Of a DNA stretch of 13,840 bases, positions 1 to 6,754 are shown piece after piece. A program made the translations under genes and the position numbers. Every line of letters starts with the position of its first letter. Within the stretch, counting starts at the first letter, position 1. The DNA is from Myxococcota bacterium (GTDB taxonomy: Bacteria; Myxococcota_A; UBA9160; PR03): the NCBI GenBank assembly GCA_030066475.1, contig JASJBO010000147.1, positions 1 to 13,840 on the forward strand. The letters are read 5' to 3'. Below the pieces are notes generated by a model. It worked only from the letters and a program-made list of their open reading frames with translations. It ran no database searches and was not told the origin of the DNA.

Positions 1-93
1 CCGGAGCCAGGACGTGTTGCCCGCCGCCTGGACCAGCCCTCCGAGCAGGTCGCTCTCGACGTAGCCCAGCCAGAAGTGGGCACGCCGCTGCGC
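1..93 (-). other. possible partial coding region at the window edge
   Basis: Read on the minus strand from about 93 down to 1, one frame stays open and has G or C at nearly every third codon position (about 29 of 31). This resembles the real genes here. It translates to a tract including FWLGYVESDLLGGLVQAAG. I find no ATG, GTG or TTG in this frame between it and the end of the metallopeptidase gene, so it is either a fragment or has an unusual start. No family is recognised. It could be chance in GC-rich DNA. Confidence 0.2.
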
Positions 94-127
94 TAGCCGA
101 CTCGCCCTCTCCGTCCCGACGCGACGA

Positions 128-2176
128 TCAGGGCAGGAGCTCGAAGCTCTCCGTCCAGCGGTAGCCGAAGGCGCCTTCGCGCGTCACCAGCCGGATCCCG
201 CTCGCGTTGCCGGATCGGAAGCGCTCGGTCTGCTCGCGAGACAGACGCAGCTCGAAGCTGCGTCCCTCCATCGACATCACCGCGAAGGTCGAGCTCCGCG
301 AGTCGCGCAGCGCGGTCACCGGCAGCTCGTGGACGCTCGCGGTCGAGTCGTCGAGGACCGCGTTCAGCCTTCCGAGGATTCCCATCGTGAGGAAGAGGAC
401 CGCGATCAAGGGCAGGATCGCGATGCGGAAGGCGTCCATGCCGCCGATCAGCTCGTGCCTTCTCATGTAGCCCAGCCCGATCCACTTCCAGCAGTAGGCG
501 CCCGCAACCACCAGCGCGACCATGCCGCTCAGGAGCATCGGCATCGTCTGGTCGAGGATCTTCCCGGACTCGAAGTAGACGAAGAAGGCGTAGCCACCGG
601 CCGCGAGCACCGCGAGCGGTACGGCCCAGAGCCACACCCAGCTCGCGTGCAGCGTCGGGACCGGCTCCTGCTCTTCCTCCACCTGCGGCTCGGGAAGCTC
701 CGAGCTGGCGTCGACGGACGCGCCGAGATCGAGGTCGGCGATGCCGAGACGAGCGCAGAGCGAGCGCCACTCGTCGGCCGAGACGCTTCCCTCGAGCAGT
801 TGCGCGGGCAGCGAGAAGGGCCGCACGCGCTCGTCGCCGCACGCGAGCTCGACCGCTTCGCCGGGCAGCCCGTGCACCGCCGCACCGCGGCCGACCAGCG
901 CCGCCGCGAGCCCTCTTCCGATCGCGGCCGAAGCCGCGTTGCGGCGCTCCTCGAGCTCGAGCGTGCGTCCCGCCAGCGCATCGAGATGGCGCGGGTCGCG
1001 ATCGAGCGACGCGAGCACCTCGGGCACCTCACCCGCGCGCAGCCCCACCAGGAACGGCCCGAAGCGCCTCGCGAGCTCGGGCCACTCGGGCGCGAACACC
1101 CGCTGCGCGACCTCGTCCCAGGCGACGCGGTCGAGCCGGTTGGCGACCTCGTCGCTCGAGAGCCACGCGACCAGCCGCTTCTCGAGGCCGGGCAGATCTC
1201 GCAGCAGCTCGATCGACGCCTGCCCCTGCGCCGCCTCGAGCCGGACCTCGGGGCCGCCCAGCGCCGCGAGCCGCTCGGGCAGCGCGGGGTGGGAGTCGTA
1301 GGGATCGGACTTGCCTTCTTCGATCTCGCTACCGACCGCGCGCTCGACCTGCTCGGCGATGGAGGGCGCCGCCAGGTAGCGCGAGAAGCCCTCGGCCATC
1401 GGCGGAAACACGCCGCCGTTGAGAGACGGCGCCAGCTCGGCTTCCCAGTACGGGTCGAAGGCCAGCGCGGCGCCGTGAACCCGCGCGAGCGCGCTCGCCA
1501 TGCTGGGAGCCCCGGCGACCTTCGCCGCCAGCTGGTCTGCGGCGTACTCCTGCTGACGGGAGATGGCGAGCGTGATGCGCAGGAAGAGCGTTCCATACCA
1601 CTCGAAGGGCTTTCGCATCCAGGAGTCGGCGAAGCCCTGGATGGCCCGGCCGATCGCGGAGCGCGTCTTGTAGATCCACGGGCCCAGCTGCACGTCGCCG
1701 CCGTGGAAGTGTCCGAACTCGTGTGCGAGCACCGCGCGCAGCTCCGCGACGCTGAGCGCCTGCAGCAGCGGCAGCCCGAGGCCGAGCACGCGCTGCGAGC
1801 CGAAGCCCATCCAGCCGCCGCGATCGGTCACGAAAGCGTTCACCTGGTTGACCAGGAAGACGTGGCGAGGCGGCTCCTGGCCGGTCTCCTCGGCCACCCG
1901 TTCGATCAGCTCGAAGAGCTCCGGCTGATCGTCGGGCAGGAGCTCGGGACCGGGCGGCTCGAAGTGATCGCGGCGCGGCACGACCGCCCACAGGATCACT
2001 CCGGCCGTCACGAGACAGCCGAAGGCCACGCGCGCGTGGACGCGTCCCGTGCCGAAGTACTCGGCCACGGGGATCGCGGCGAGCGCGGCGGCGATTCCCA
2101 GCGCGAGCAGGTAGAAGCCCACCATCAGCGCAACGGCCACGGCAGCGCGGCTCCCCAGCGACGAACCTGCGATCAC
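128..2176 (-). CDS. membrane-bound M48 family zinc metallopeptidase
   Basis: A 682-residue protein that probably cleaves membrane or periplasmic proteins, as M48 (HtpX/Ste24-like) zinc proteases do. Two hydrophobic spans lie at about 11-35 and 48-68. The zinc site is HEFGH at 152-156, with E153 as catalytic base and H152 and H156 as ligands. The third ligand is E210 in the EYAAD motif. The SHPALPERL tract near 295-303 is typical of M48 domains. A helical region of unknown role follows (about 320-480). Three more spans lie at about 512-534, 546-566 and 584-604, then a short soluble tail. The protein is longer than HtpX (about 290) or Ste24 (about 430), so the C-terminal half is an added module. 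The GTG start at 2176 is chosen for a GGGAGGGG Shine-Dalgarno tract just upstream. The gene stands alone on its strand. The peptidase call is firm; the substrate is unknown. Confidence 0.9.
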   Translation of the reverse strand: MIAGSSLGSRAAVAVALMVGFYLLALGIAAALAAIPVAEYFGTGRVHARVAFGCLVTAGVILWAVVPRRDHFEPPGPELLPDDQPELFELIERVAEETGQEPPRHVFLVNQVNAFVTDRGGWMGFGSQRVLGLGLPLLQALSVAELRAVLAHEFGHFHGGDVQLGPWIYKTRSAIGRAIQGFADSWMRKPFEWYGTLFLRITLAISRQQEYAADQLAAKVAGAPSMASALARVHGAALAFDPYWEAELAPSLNGGVFPPMAEGFSRYLAAPSIAEQVERAVGSEIEEGKSDPYDSHPALPERLAALGGPEVRLEAAQGQASIELLRDLPGLEKRLVAWLSSDEVANRLDRVAWDEVAQRVFAPEWPELARRFGPFLVGLRAGEVPEVLASLDRDPRHLDALAGRTLELEERRNAASAAIGRGLAAALVGRGAAVHGLPGEAVELACGDERVRPFSLPAQLLEGSVSADEWRSLCARLGIADLDLGASVDASSELPEPQVEEEQEPVPTLHASWVWLWAVPLAVLAAGGYAFFVYFESGKILDQTMPMLLSGMVALVVAGAYCWKWIGLGYMRRHELIGGMDAFRIAILPLIAVLFLTMGILGRLNAVLDDSTASVHELPVTALRDSRSSTFAVMSMEGRSFELRLSREQTERFRSGNASGIRLVTREGAFGYRWTESFELLP

Positions 2177-2272
2177 GGCACCCCTCCCATCTCCGCTCGC
2201 AGGCGAGCATATCAGGAAAGCGCGCGGAGCTGGGATGCGATCGCAGGTCCGAGCGCGCGGACGGTCCTGCTT

Positions 2273-2309
2273 GTCGGAGCTAGAAGGCTGTCGGAGCTAG
2301 AAGGCTGTC
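2273..2309. repeat. 17-bp perfect tandem duplication
   Basis: The unit gtcggagctagaaggct occurs twice back to back (2273-2289 and 2290-2306), followed by the first three bases of a third copy. It lies about 100 bp upstream of the metallopeptidase start, in non-coding DNA. Each unit contains the self-complementary core AGCT, but I see no convincing operator symmetry. It could be a replication-slippage product. Confidence 0.85.
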
Positions 2310-2535
2310 CGCGACGACCGTCGCGCAGGAGCGACCCTCCGCCTCGCGCTGCACGACGGGGAGGTCGAGTTCGGCGGTCGAGACCGCCGCGAAGTGGCCC
2401 GGTCGTACGTCGCGCAGCCGCCCGGGCCTGATCGGCGTGATCTTCGTCGGCCTGGTCGTCGCGGTCGCGAACCGCACCCTGCGGCGCACGGCGGCGGCGG
2501 ACCCGGCGCGCGAGGAGCGGGGACACGACGCCTGA
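2310..2535 (+). pseudogene. possible decayed C-terminal end of a membrane protein
   Basis: The frame ending at the TGA of 2533-2535 encodes a hydrophobic stretch, GLIGVIFVGLVVAVAN, then a basic, charged tail ending REERGHDA. This is a plausible last transmembrane helix with a cytoplasmic end. Nearly all third codon positions in this tail are G or C. No ATG, GTG or TTG occurs in frame after the TAG in the tandem repeat. Upstream, a second frame also looks protein-like (including LRLALHDGEVEFGG), so the remnant may carry a frameshift. No family is recognised, and a chance open frame is possible. Confidence 0.3.
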
Positions 2536-2747
2536 GCCGAGCCGGCCGATCGGCGGGGCCGGAAACCGTCCCGGGCACGGGCACCTGGAAGCCGGGATTG
2601 CGTTCCCGTGTCGTCCCTGCCCGCGCGGCGCCCCACCTTCCCGACGGTCGCGGTGCCGTCGCATCCGCTGGACTTCGATTCGTCGGACCGTCGATCATCG
2701 AGGGCCGGTTCGAAGGGCGAACCCGCGACGTGCGAAGGAGACGCGCG
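2536..2747. other. upstream region of the fibre-like gene, no gene seen
   Basis: Together with the preceding fragment this completes a gene-poor stretch of about 570 bp between the metallopeptidase and the fibre-like gene. It contains a GC palindrome (GCCGATCGGC) in the first 20 bases. A good ribosome-binding site, GAAGGAG, lies at 2734-2740. I see no clear -35/-10 pair. Confidence 0.5.
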
Positions 2748-3719
2748 ATGTGGCGATCCATCCTGTTCGTGTTGGCCCTCGCGGGTCGGGCCCTCGCAGC
2801 GGGTCCCGACGAGGTCAGCTATCAGGGTCTCGTCCTGAACGACGAGGGCACCCCGCAGTCGGGCCAGGTCGATCTGCAGCTCCGCGTCTGGAGCGACCCC
2901 ACGTCGACCGAGGCGAGCAGCCTCCTCTACGTCGAAGACCACTTCGGGGTGGAGCTCACCAAGGGCGTCTTCTCCGTCCCGCTGGGCGGCGGAGCCGCGG
3001 TGCTCGGGAGCTTCGATCCCGGCCTGTTCGCAGCGGGCGATCGCTGGCTCGAGACGGTCGTCGACGGCGAGCCGCTGGCTCCGCGCACGCAGTTCCTCTC
3101 GGTGCCCTATGCGCTGCAGGCGCGGCAGGCCGAGTTCCTGTCGGGCTTGAGCGGCGCCGTGCTGCACTTCGCGCTCCCCGAGTGCCCACCCGGCTGGAGC
3201 GAGTTCGCCCCGGCACGAGGACGGACGCTGCTCGGGCTCCCGACGGGCGGCACCCTGGAGGGGACGTCGGGAACCCCGCTCGGCAACCTGGAGAGCCGCC
3301 AGCACACCCATGCGGTCTCGACTCCGGCCGCCGGGACCACCTTTGTGGGACAGCACGCCCACACGGTCCCGACAGGCTCCACGTTCACGGACACGCACAA
3401 CCACCGTTGGTCGCGCTGGAACGGGTCCGCCAGGGACTGGCGATCGTTCAACTCGTCCGGGAGCGAGTTCACGATCACCGACTGGAACGACGGCATGGAC
3501 AGCGTCGGGGCCGGGATCTACCCGATCGCGGCGTCCACGTCGGGCTCCACGACGATCTACACCGATCGGGATTCCCACAACCACCTGGTGAACTCGGTCA
3601 ACACCGCGGGCGGCGGGTCGCACAACCACACGGTGGCTGCGAGCCAGGTCACCAGCGCGGCGGCAGGCTCGGGGCCCACGTTGCCTTACGTGCAGCTTCT
3701 CGTCTGCGTGAAGGACTAG
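2748..3719 (+). CDS. secreted tail-collar-like fibre protein with five His-X-His motifs
   Basis: A 323-residue protein, probably a surface or secreted fibre. Residues 1-18 form a signal peptide (hydrophobic core ILFVLALAG, cleavage near ALA). Residues about 22-126 form a beta-rich N-terminal domain with YQG, GVFSVPLG and SVPYALQAR landmarks, common in surface proteins of environmental Gram-negatives. From about 140, a segment with CPPGW, RGRTLLGLP and the ending LPYVQLLVCVKD resembles phage tail-collar or tail-fibre tip domains. Five HxH motifs (186-188, 203-205, 217-219, 277-279, 292-294) lie in Gly/Ser/Thr-rich sequence. In the phage T4 gp37 tip such motifs bind iron in a trimeric needle. 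The ATG at 2748 follows GAAGGAG by 7 bp; the frame stays open further upstream but without a signal peptide. No phage genes flank it. Function on the cell is inferred. Confidence 0.7.
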   Translation: MWRSILFVLALAGRALAAGPDEVSYQGLVLNDEGTPQSGQVDLQLRVWSDPTSTEASSLLYVEDHFGVELTKGVFSVPLGGGAAVLGSFDPGLFAAGDRWLETVVDGEPLAPRTQFLSVPYALQARQAEFLSGLSGAVLHFALPECPPGWSEFAPARGRTLLGLPTGGTLEGTSGTPLGNLESRQHTHAVSTPAAGTTFVGQHAHTVPTGSTFTDTHNHRWSRWNGSARDWRSFNSSGSEFTITDWNDGMDSVGAGIYPIAASTSGSTTIYTDRDSHNHLVNSVNTAGGGSHNHTVAASQVTSAAAGSGPTLPYVQLLVCVKD

Positions 3720-3746
3720 GCGACTGGCGGAGGATTGCAGCGAGAA

Positions 3747-3783
3747 GGGGAAGACCGCGCCCGGGTGCTAGCGCGGCTTCCCC
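3747..3783. terminator. terminator-like stem-loop after the fibre gene
   Basis: GGGGAAG-a-CCGCG (3747-3759) pairs with CGCGG-CTTCCCC (3772-3783), giving 12 pairs with one bulged A and a 12-base loop. It starts 27 bp after the fibre gene stop and covers the end of the carboxylase remnant on the other strand. No T-tract follows, which is usual for GC-rich bacteria. Confidence 0.5.
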
Positions 3784-4162
3784 TGCGCCCCGTCGAGCGC
3801 CGCGATGAGGTGAGCGCGCGAGCGAACACGACGTAGGCGCCGCCGTGGTAGCGCGACACCACGGTGAACAGGAGGGGACCCGAGAACTCGACCACCGCCC
3901 GCGCGATCTCGGCGCCGTACTCGAGCTGCAGGCGGCGCAGCGACTCGGGCGAGCCGTCGAAGCCGCTGAGATTCGTGAGCACCACCACCGGCCGGTTGCC
4001 GCTGGCGGCGTCGAGCGCGCGCGCGACCTTGCGCGACGGGAGAGGGAAGAGTGTGCCGCCGCTCCACTCGGAGGGACCGTCGCCCGGGCGGTGGCCCTCG
4101 CGCGGCAGGTTGCGGCTCTCGATGCCGACCAGGGTCACGGCGTGGCCACCCAGGTGCGCCCA
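3768..4162 (-). pseudogene. 5'- and 3'-truncated acyl-CoA carboxylase carboxyltransferase remnant
   Basis: From about 4162 down to 3813, one frame encodes the C-terminal part of a biotin-dependent acyl-CoA carboxylase carboxyltransferase. Landmarks are LGGHAVTLVGIESRN, RPVVVLTNLSGFDGSPESL and FTVVSRYHGGAYVVFARAL, matching the acetyl/propionyl-CoA carboxylase beta type. Upstream, the frame meets a TGA at 4172-4174, so the N-terminal half is missing. After FARAL near 3813 the homology continues in another frame (LIAALDGAQG), so there is a frameshift, and it stops early at 3768. A working subunit is around 500 residues; only about 130 remain. The 5' break lies next to the scar at 4163. The surviving region would not be active. 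The family call is confident; which acyl-CoA it used is not determinable. Confidence 0.8.
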
Positions 4163-4256
4163 GGATCGGGGTCAGATCCCCTCGTCCTGCTGCTGCTTGA
4201 CATCGTCGGGAGCTATTGGACCTGGAGCGGAAAACGCGGCTTGAGGCGCCTATCCG
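4163..4256. other. junction scar between two gene remnants, with short inverted repeat
   Basis: About 95 bp separate the broken 5' ends of the carboxylase remnant and the ACAD remnant. The first 17 bp are ggatc-ggggtca-gatcc, a perfect 5-bp inverted repeat around ggggtca (4163-4179). GGGGTCAG-type sequence is often seen at the edges of REP/RAYT-style elements in related genomes, but no transposase is present here. The rest has lower GC than its surroundings (for example gagctattgg, ggaaaacg) and no convincing gene. Confidence 0.45.
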
Positions 4257-4478
4257 CTCGAGTCCTCGGTGCGCAAGGCCAAGGCCGGCGCCGCCGTACG
4301 GGAGGTCACCCAGGGCTGCACCGAGCTCGCCGGGGCGCTGGGCGTCTCGCGCGAGCACCTGCTCGTTAAGTGGTTCCGCGACGTGCGCATCACCGACATC
4401 TACGAGGGCACGGGCGAGATCCAGCGGCTGATCATCGCGCGCAGCATCCTCGACTACACGCGCGCCGACCTGAAGTAG
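4257..4478 (+). pseudogene. C-terminal remnant of an acyl-CoA dehydrogenase
   Basis: About 73 residues match the end of a catalytic acyl-CoA dehydrogenase: AKAGAAVREVTQGCTELAG, then KWFRDVRITDIYEGTGEIQ and RLIIARSILDY. The Glu of IYEGT is the usual catalytic base in this family and is present here, unlike in the two intact ACADs of the window. The frame is closed by TGA at 4242-4244, so about 300 N-terminal residues, including most flavin-binding elements, are missing. A GTG at 4269 could start a 69-residue peptide, but without a fold it would have no activity. It points away from the carboxylase remnant, and both are broken at the same scar. Confidence 0.8.
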
Positions 4479-4487
4479 ACGCCGCGC

Positions 4488-4519
4488 GGCACCCCGGGCG
4501 CGCCGGCGCCCGGGGTGCC
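4488..4519. terminator. perfect 14-bp-stem hairpin
   Basis: GGCACCCCGGGCGC (4488-4501) and GCGCCCGGGGTGCC (4506-4519) are exact reverse complements around a 4-base loop. The hairpin begins 10 bp after the ACAD remnant's stop. No T-tract follows. It most likely survives as the terminator of the lost ACAD gene and still sits 3' of the convergent SGNH hydrolase gene. Confidence 0.65.
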
Positions 4520-4529
4520 GCCCAGCGGA

Positions 4530-4585
4530 TGGACTTCGCTCGCCTGCGGCTCTCTGCGCGCGGCCTCCGGGCGCTTGCGGGGGGC
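4530..4585 (+). repeat. dispersed intergenic repeat, copy A
   Basis: The core gacttcgctcg..., ...ctgcgcgcg..., ...gcgcttgcgggg matches, with several mismatches and small gaps, the sequence at 13776-13829 (same orientation) and the reverse complement of 13715-13767. It sits between the ends of two convergent genes, directly after the ACAD remnant hairpin. The other copies also directly follow an ACAD gene. Confidence 0.6.
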
Positions 4586-4602
4586 TTCTGCCGCGCAGGT
4601 CC

Positions 4603-5715
4603 TTAGTCCGCCAGCATCCCCTCCGCCTCCAGGAAGTCCGCCAGCGCCACCGCCAGGCGCTGGTGGCCCCGCTCGCTCGGGTGCCCCTCGTCGCGGAACG
4701 TCCCGCGCCCGAGGCGTCCCGCCGGGTGCAGCACCTCGTGCGCCTCGAACATCGGGACGCCGCTCTCGACACAGAATCGGGTCAGCTCGCACTCGTGGGG
4801 CCGCGACCGGAAGTAGCTGGGGTGGATCACCACGAGCTGAACGCCGGCCGCGCGCGCCAGCGCGGCCACCTCCGCCACGATCCCCGCGCGCTCCTCGGGC
4901 AGCACCCGCGTCGGGAGGTTCCGCTCGGGGAGCGGGCTGGCGTCCGCCGCCTCGTCCCCCTCGCGTCGCAGCCGCGCCGAGACGCCGATCTGCGGCAGTC
5001 CGATGTCGTAGGGCGAGACGAACTCGCCCGCCGCCTCGAAGCGGCGCAGGCGCGCGCGGGCCACGCCGTAGCCGATGAAGCGGACCAGGGCCGAGCGGCG
5101 CTGGAGCGAGCGCCACAGCGCGCTGCGCCGCGACTGGTGGAGCTGCCGGTCGGAGCGCACGGCGTCGGCCTCGGTGCCGCCGCCGGTGCGCAGCGAGGCC
5201 GGCAGGTAGTCGTTGAACTCGTGGGAGAAGAGCACGACGTCGGGCTCGAGCGCCAGGCCGCGCACCTCGAGGTACAGGCGGCTCTGGAACGACGACCAGG
5301 CCGGCACCCCGGCGTTCAGCACCGTGACGCGCCGGTCGGGCAGCCGCTCGCGCAGGACCGCCTCGAGCCGGGCCGAGTAGGTCTGGTCGTCGTCGACGCC
5401 GATGCCGAAGGTGCCGCTCTCGCCGAGCGACAGGATGCGCAGCTCGCCCGGCTGCTTCGGCTCGACCTCTGGCGAGCGCAAGCCCAGCGCGTTCGTGGTG
5501 ACCGGCGTGCCGCGATACCAGACCTGCTTGCCCGGGGCGAGTGACCAGAACAGGTCTTCGTCCTCGCGCAACAGACCGGCAAGCTCCGCCGGAAGTGGCA
5601 ACGTGCGCAGCGACGGCGCGCCCAGCTCGAGGGCGCGCACGGCCAGCTCGGCGCCCGCCGCGAACAGCAGCAGGAACGCGAGCGAGAGGGCGGCGAGCAG
5701 GAGCGAGCGCTTCAA
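4603..5715 (-). CDS. membrane-anchored SGNH/GDSL-type hydrolase
   Basis: A 370-residue SGNH-fold hydrolase, probably a periplasmic esterase or acyl/acetyl-group hydrolase. With the chosen TTG start the protein begins MKRS, then a hydrophobic span (about 4-28) that serves as anchor or signal. Block I is LGESGTFGIGV with nucleophile S100. Block II is NAGVPAWSS with G136. Block III is HEFNDY with N168. Block V is DEGHPSERGH with D342 and H345. All key SGNH elements are therefore present. An ATG at 5775 would add 20 polar residues ahead of the anchor and overlap the divergent gene's start. The TTG at 5715 leaves 58 bp for divergent promoters, so I prefer it, though not firmly. Such anchored hydrolases often act on cell-surface polysaccharide, but no polysaccharide genes are nearby. 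Confidence 0.82.
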   Translation of the reverse strand: MKRSLLLAALSLAFLLLFAAGAELAVRALELGAPSLRTLPLPAELAGLLREDEDLFWSLAPGKQVWYRGTPVTTNALGLRSPEVEPKQPGELRILSLGESGTFGIGVDDDQTYSARLEAVLRERLPDRRVTVLNAGVPAWSSFQSRLYLEVRGLALEPDVVLFSHEFNDYLPASLRTGGGTEADAVRSDRQLHQSRRSALWRSLQRRSALVRFIGYGVARARLRRFEAAGEFVSPYDIGLPQIGVSARLRREGDEAADASPLPERNLPTRVLPEERAGIVAEVAALARAAGVQLVVIHPSYFRSRPHECELTRFCVESGVPMFEAHEVLHPAGRLGRGTFRDEGHPSERGHQRLAVALADFLEAEGMLAD

Positions 5716-5773
5716 CGTCGGCGATGTCCTATCGTCCCGGCCGGAGACCGAGGTGGCCGGGCCGCAACGAAGC

Positions 5774-5950
5774 ATGACCGACGATCCCGCTCGCGGCGAG
5801 CGCACGCAGACGGACTGGCGCCAGACGATCGGCCGCGCGGCGCGGATCGGCCTGGCGCTGCTCGCGCTGCTCGTCGGCGGGATCACGGTGACGGCCTGGT
5901 GGCTCGGCGACCAGTCGAACCTGCCATTCGACTACGAGGGCTTCGACTGA
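5774..5950 (+). CDS. small single-span membrane protein, function unknown
   Basis: A 58-residue protein with a charged N-terminus (MTDDPARGERTQTDW), one transmembrane helix at about 25-45 (IGLALLALLVGGITVTAWWLG) and a short acidic tail ending FDYEGFD. I do not recognise a family. It is divergent from the SGNH hydrolase gene. Its ATG lies on the same CATG as an alternative ATG of that gene. GC-rich third positions and the clean topology support it as a real gene, although the ribosome-binding site is weak (cgaag). A role with the neighbouring hydrolase is only a guess from adjacency. Confidence 0.6.
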   Translation: MTDDPARGERTQTDWRQTIGRAARIGLALLALLVGGITVTAWWLGDQSNLPFDYEGFD

Positions 5951-5966
5951 GCGCCGCCGGCTACCT

Positions 5967-5999
5967 GGGCAGGAGGACGGACGCCCTCGTCGCCTGCCC
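5967..5999. terminator. terminator-like stem-loop after the small membrane protein
   Basis: GGGCAGG (5967-5973) pairs with CCTGCCC (5993-5999), and an inner GACG/CGTC extends the stem imperfectly. It begins 17 bp after the stop of the 58-residue gene. No T-tract follows. Confidence 0.45.
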
Positions 6000-6076
6000 G
6001 TCGCCGTAGGCTGAAGCGGCCTCCAACTGCATGAGTGCGCATTCCGAGAGCTGAGCTGGATTGGGAGGGGCCCTCC

Positions 6077-6556
6077 TTGAGCAAGCAAGGCCGCCCGCCG
6101 GCGGCTGCTGCAATCCGGAACGCCCGAACGCGAGCTGGGCTCTCCGCTGGGCACGTAGCGGACGCCATAGGCCCTTCACCCGCCGCCTATCGCGATCTCG
6201 AGTCCTACGACGATGAGGCGTTCATGTCGATCTCCCTCGGGCAGCTTCGGAGCCTGGCACAGGCCCTCGCCGTGACGATCCGCGAGCTCGTTTCGGACGC
6301 AGCTCGGGCCCAGCCTGCACGTGGGACGACTTCTCCAGAGGACCTCGTCCAACGCATCGAGGCAGAGCTGCAGGCGACCGGCGAGACCGTCACCGAGTTC
6401 TCTTCCCGCGTCGGGTGGGACGTTGCGCCCGCGCTCGAGGACCCACGCACGATCGCGCCTCAGTGGAACGCCGACGGGTTGATCGCGATCTGCGATGCCG
6501 TCGAAGTGCCCTGGCTGGATGTCCTCAGTGCGATCGAGACGCAATCCGGCGACTGA
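6077..6556 (+). CDS. HTH (XRE-like) regulator with apparent duplicated domain
   Basis: A 159-residue soluble protein, probably a DNA-binding regulator. Residues about 10-73 read as an XRE-type helix-turn-helix: AIRNARTRAGLSAGHVADAI, then YRDLESYDD, then LGQLRSLAQALAVTIRELV. Residues about 90-153 follow the same plan more weakly: an LVQRIEAELQATGETVTEFS helix, an EDPRT turn, then GLIAICDAVEVPWLDVLSAI, suggesting a second diverged HTH unit. The TTG at 6077 is chosen because GGGAGG lies about 8 bp upstream; a GTG at 6035 would add 14 residues but has no visible Shine-Dalgarno sequence. It lies 233 bp upstream of the RES-Xre pair in the same direction, so it may regulate that module or simply be a neighbour. 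The annotation rests on pattern similarity, not on a search. Confidence 0.6.
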   Translation: MSKQGRPPAAAAIRNARTRAGLSAGHVADAIGPSPAAYRDLESYDDEAFMSISLGQLRSLAQALAVTIRELVSDAARAQPARGTTSPEDLVQRIEAELQATGETVTEFSSRVGWDVAPALEDPRTIAPQWNADGLIAICDAVEVPWLDVLSAIETQSGD

Positions 6557-6754
6557 TCTCGCCCTGTCTTCCTCTGATTCCAGTCGAGCCGCGACGAGGA
6601 AGGCAGGGTCGCGACGGGTGAAGTCGGCTCGAGAGCTCGCTTGGCCGGAACGCAGCAAATCTCGAGGCAACTGGCTGACTTTCCTGGGGATTGCCTGCCC
6701 GAGAGCGGCTCGAAGACGCCGGCTCTTGTGACTCAGGATGTCTTTCAGGTGTGA

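Noticed and set aside
329..2431. A plus-strand open frame of 700 codons opposite the metallopeptidase
   Set aside because: It is antisense to the gene with the HEFGH motif, low in complexity, and has no recognisable domain.
3396..3629. HNH strings suggesting an HNH endonuclease
   Set aside because: They are consecutive His-Asn-His tripeptides in Gly/Ser/Thr-rich fibre sequence, not the spaced H...N...H of the beta-beta-alpha-metal nuclease fold. The protein also carries a signal peptide.
2748..3719. A prophage, based on the tail-collar-like protein
   Set aside because: There are no capsid, portal, terminase, lysis or integrase genes nearby, and the signal peptide argues for export by the cell.
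4163..4256. An intact insertion sequence at the remnant junction
   Set aside because: Only about 95 bp are present, with no transposase frame and no matching target duplications on the two sides.
6557..6754. A short gene between the HTH regulator and the toxin-antitoxin pair (frame to 6731)
   Set aside because: The frame overlaps the regulator's end, its translation is Arg/Ser-rich without recognisable features, and it has no ribosome-binding site.
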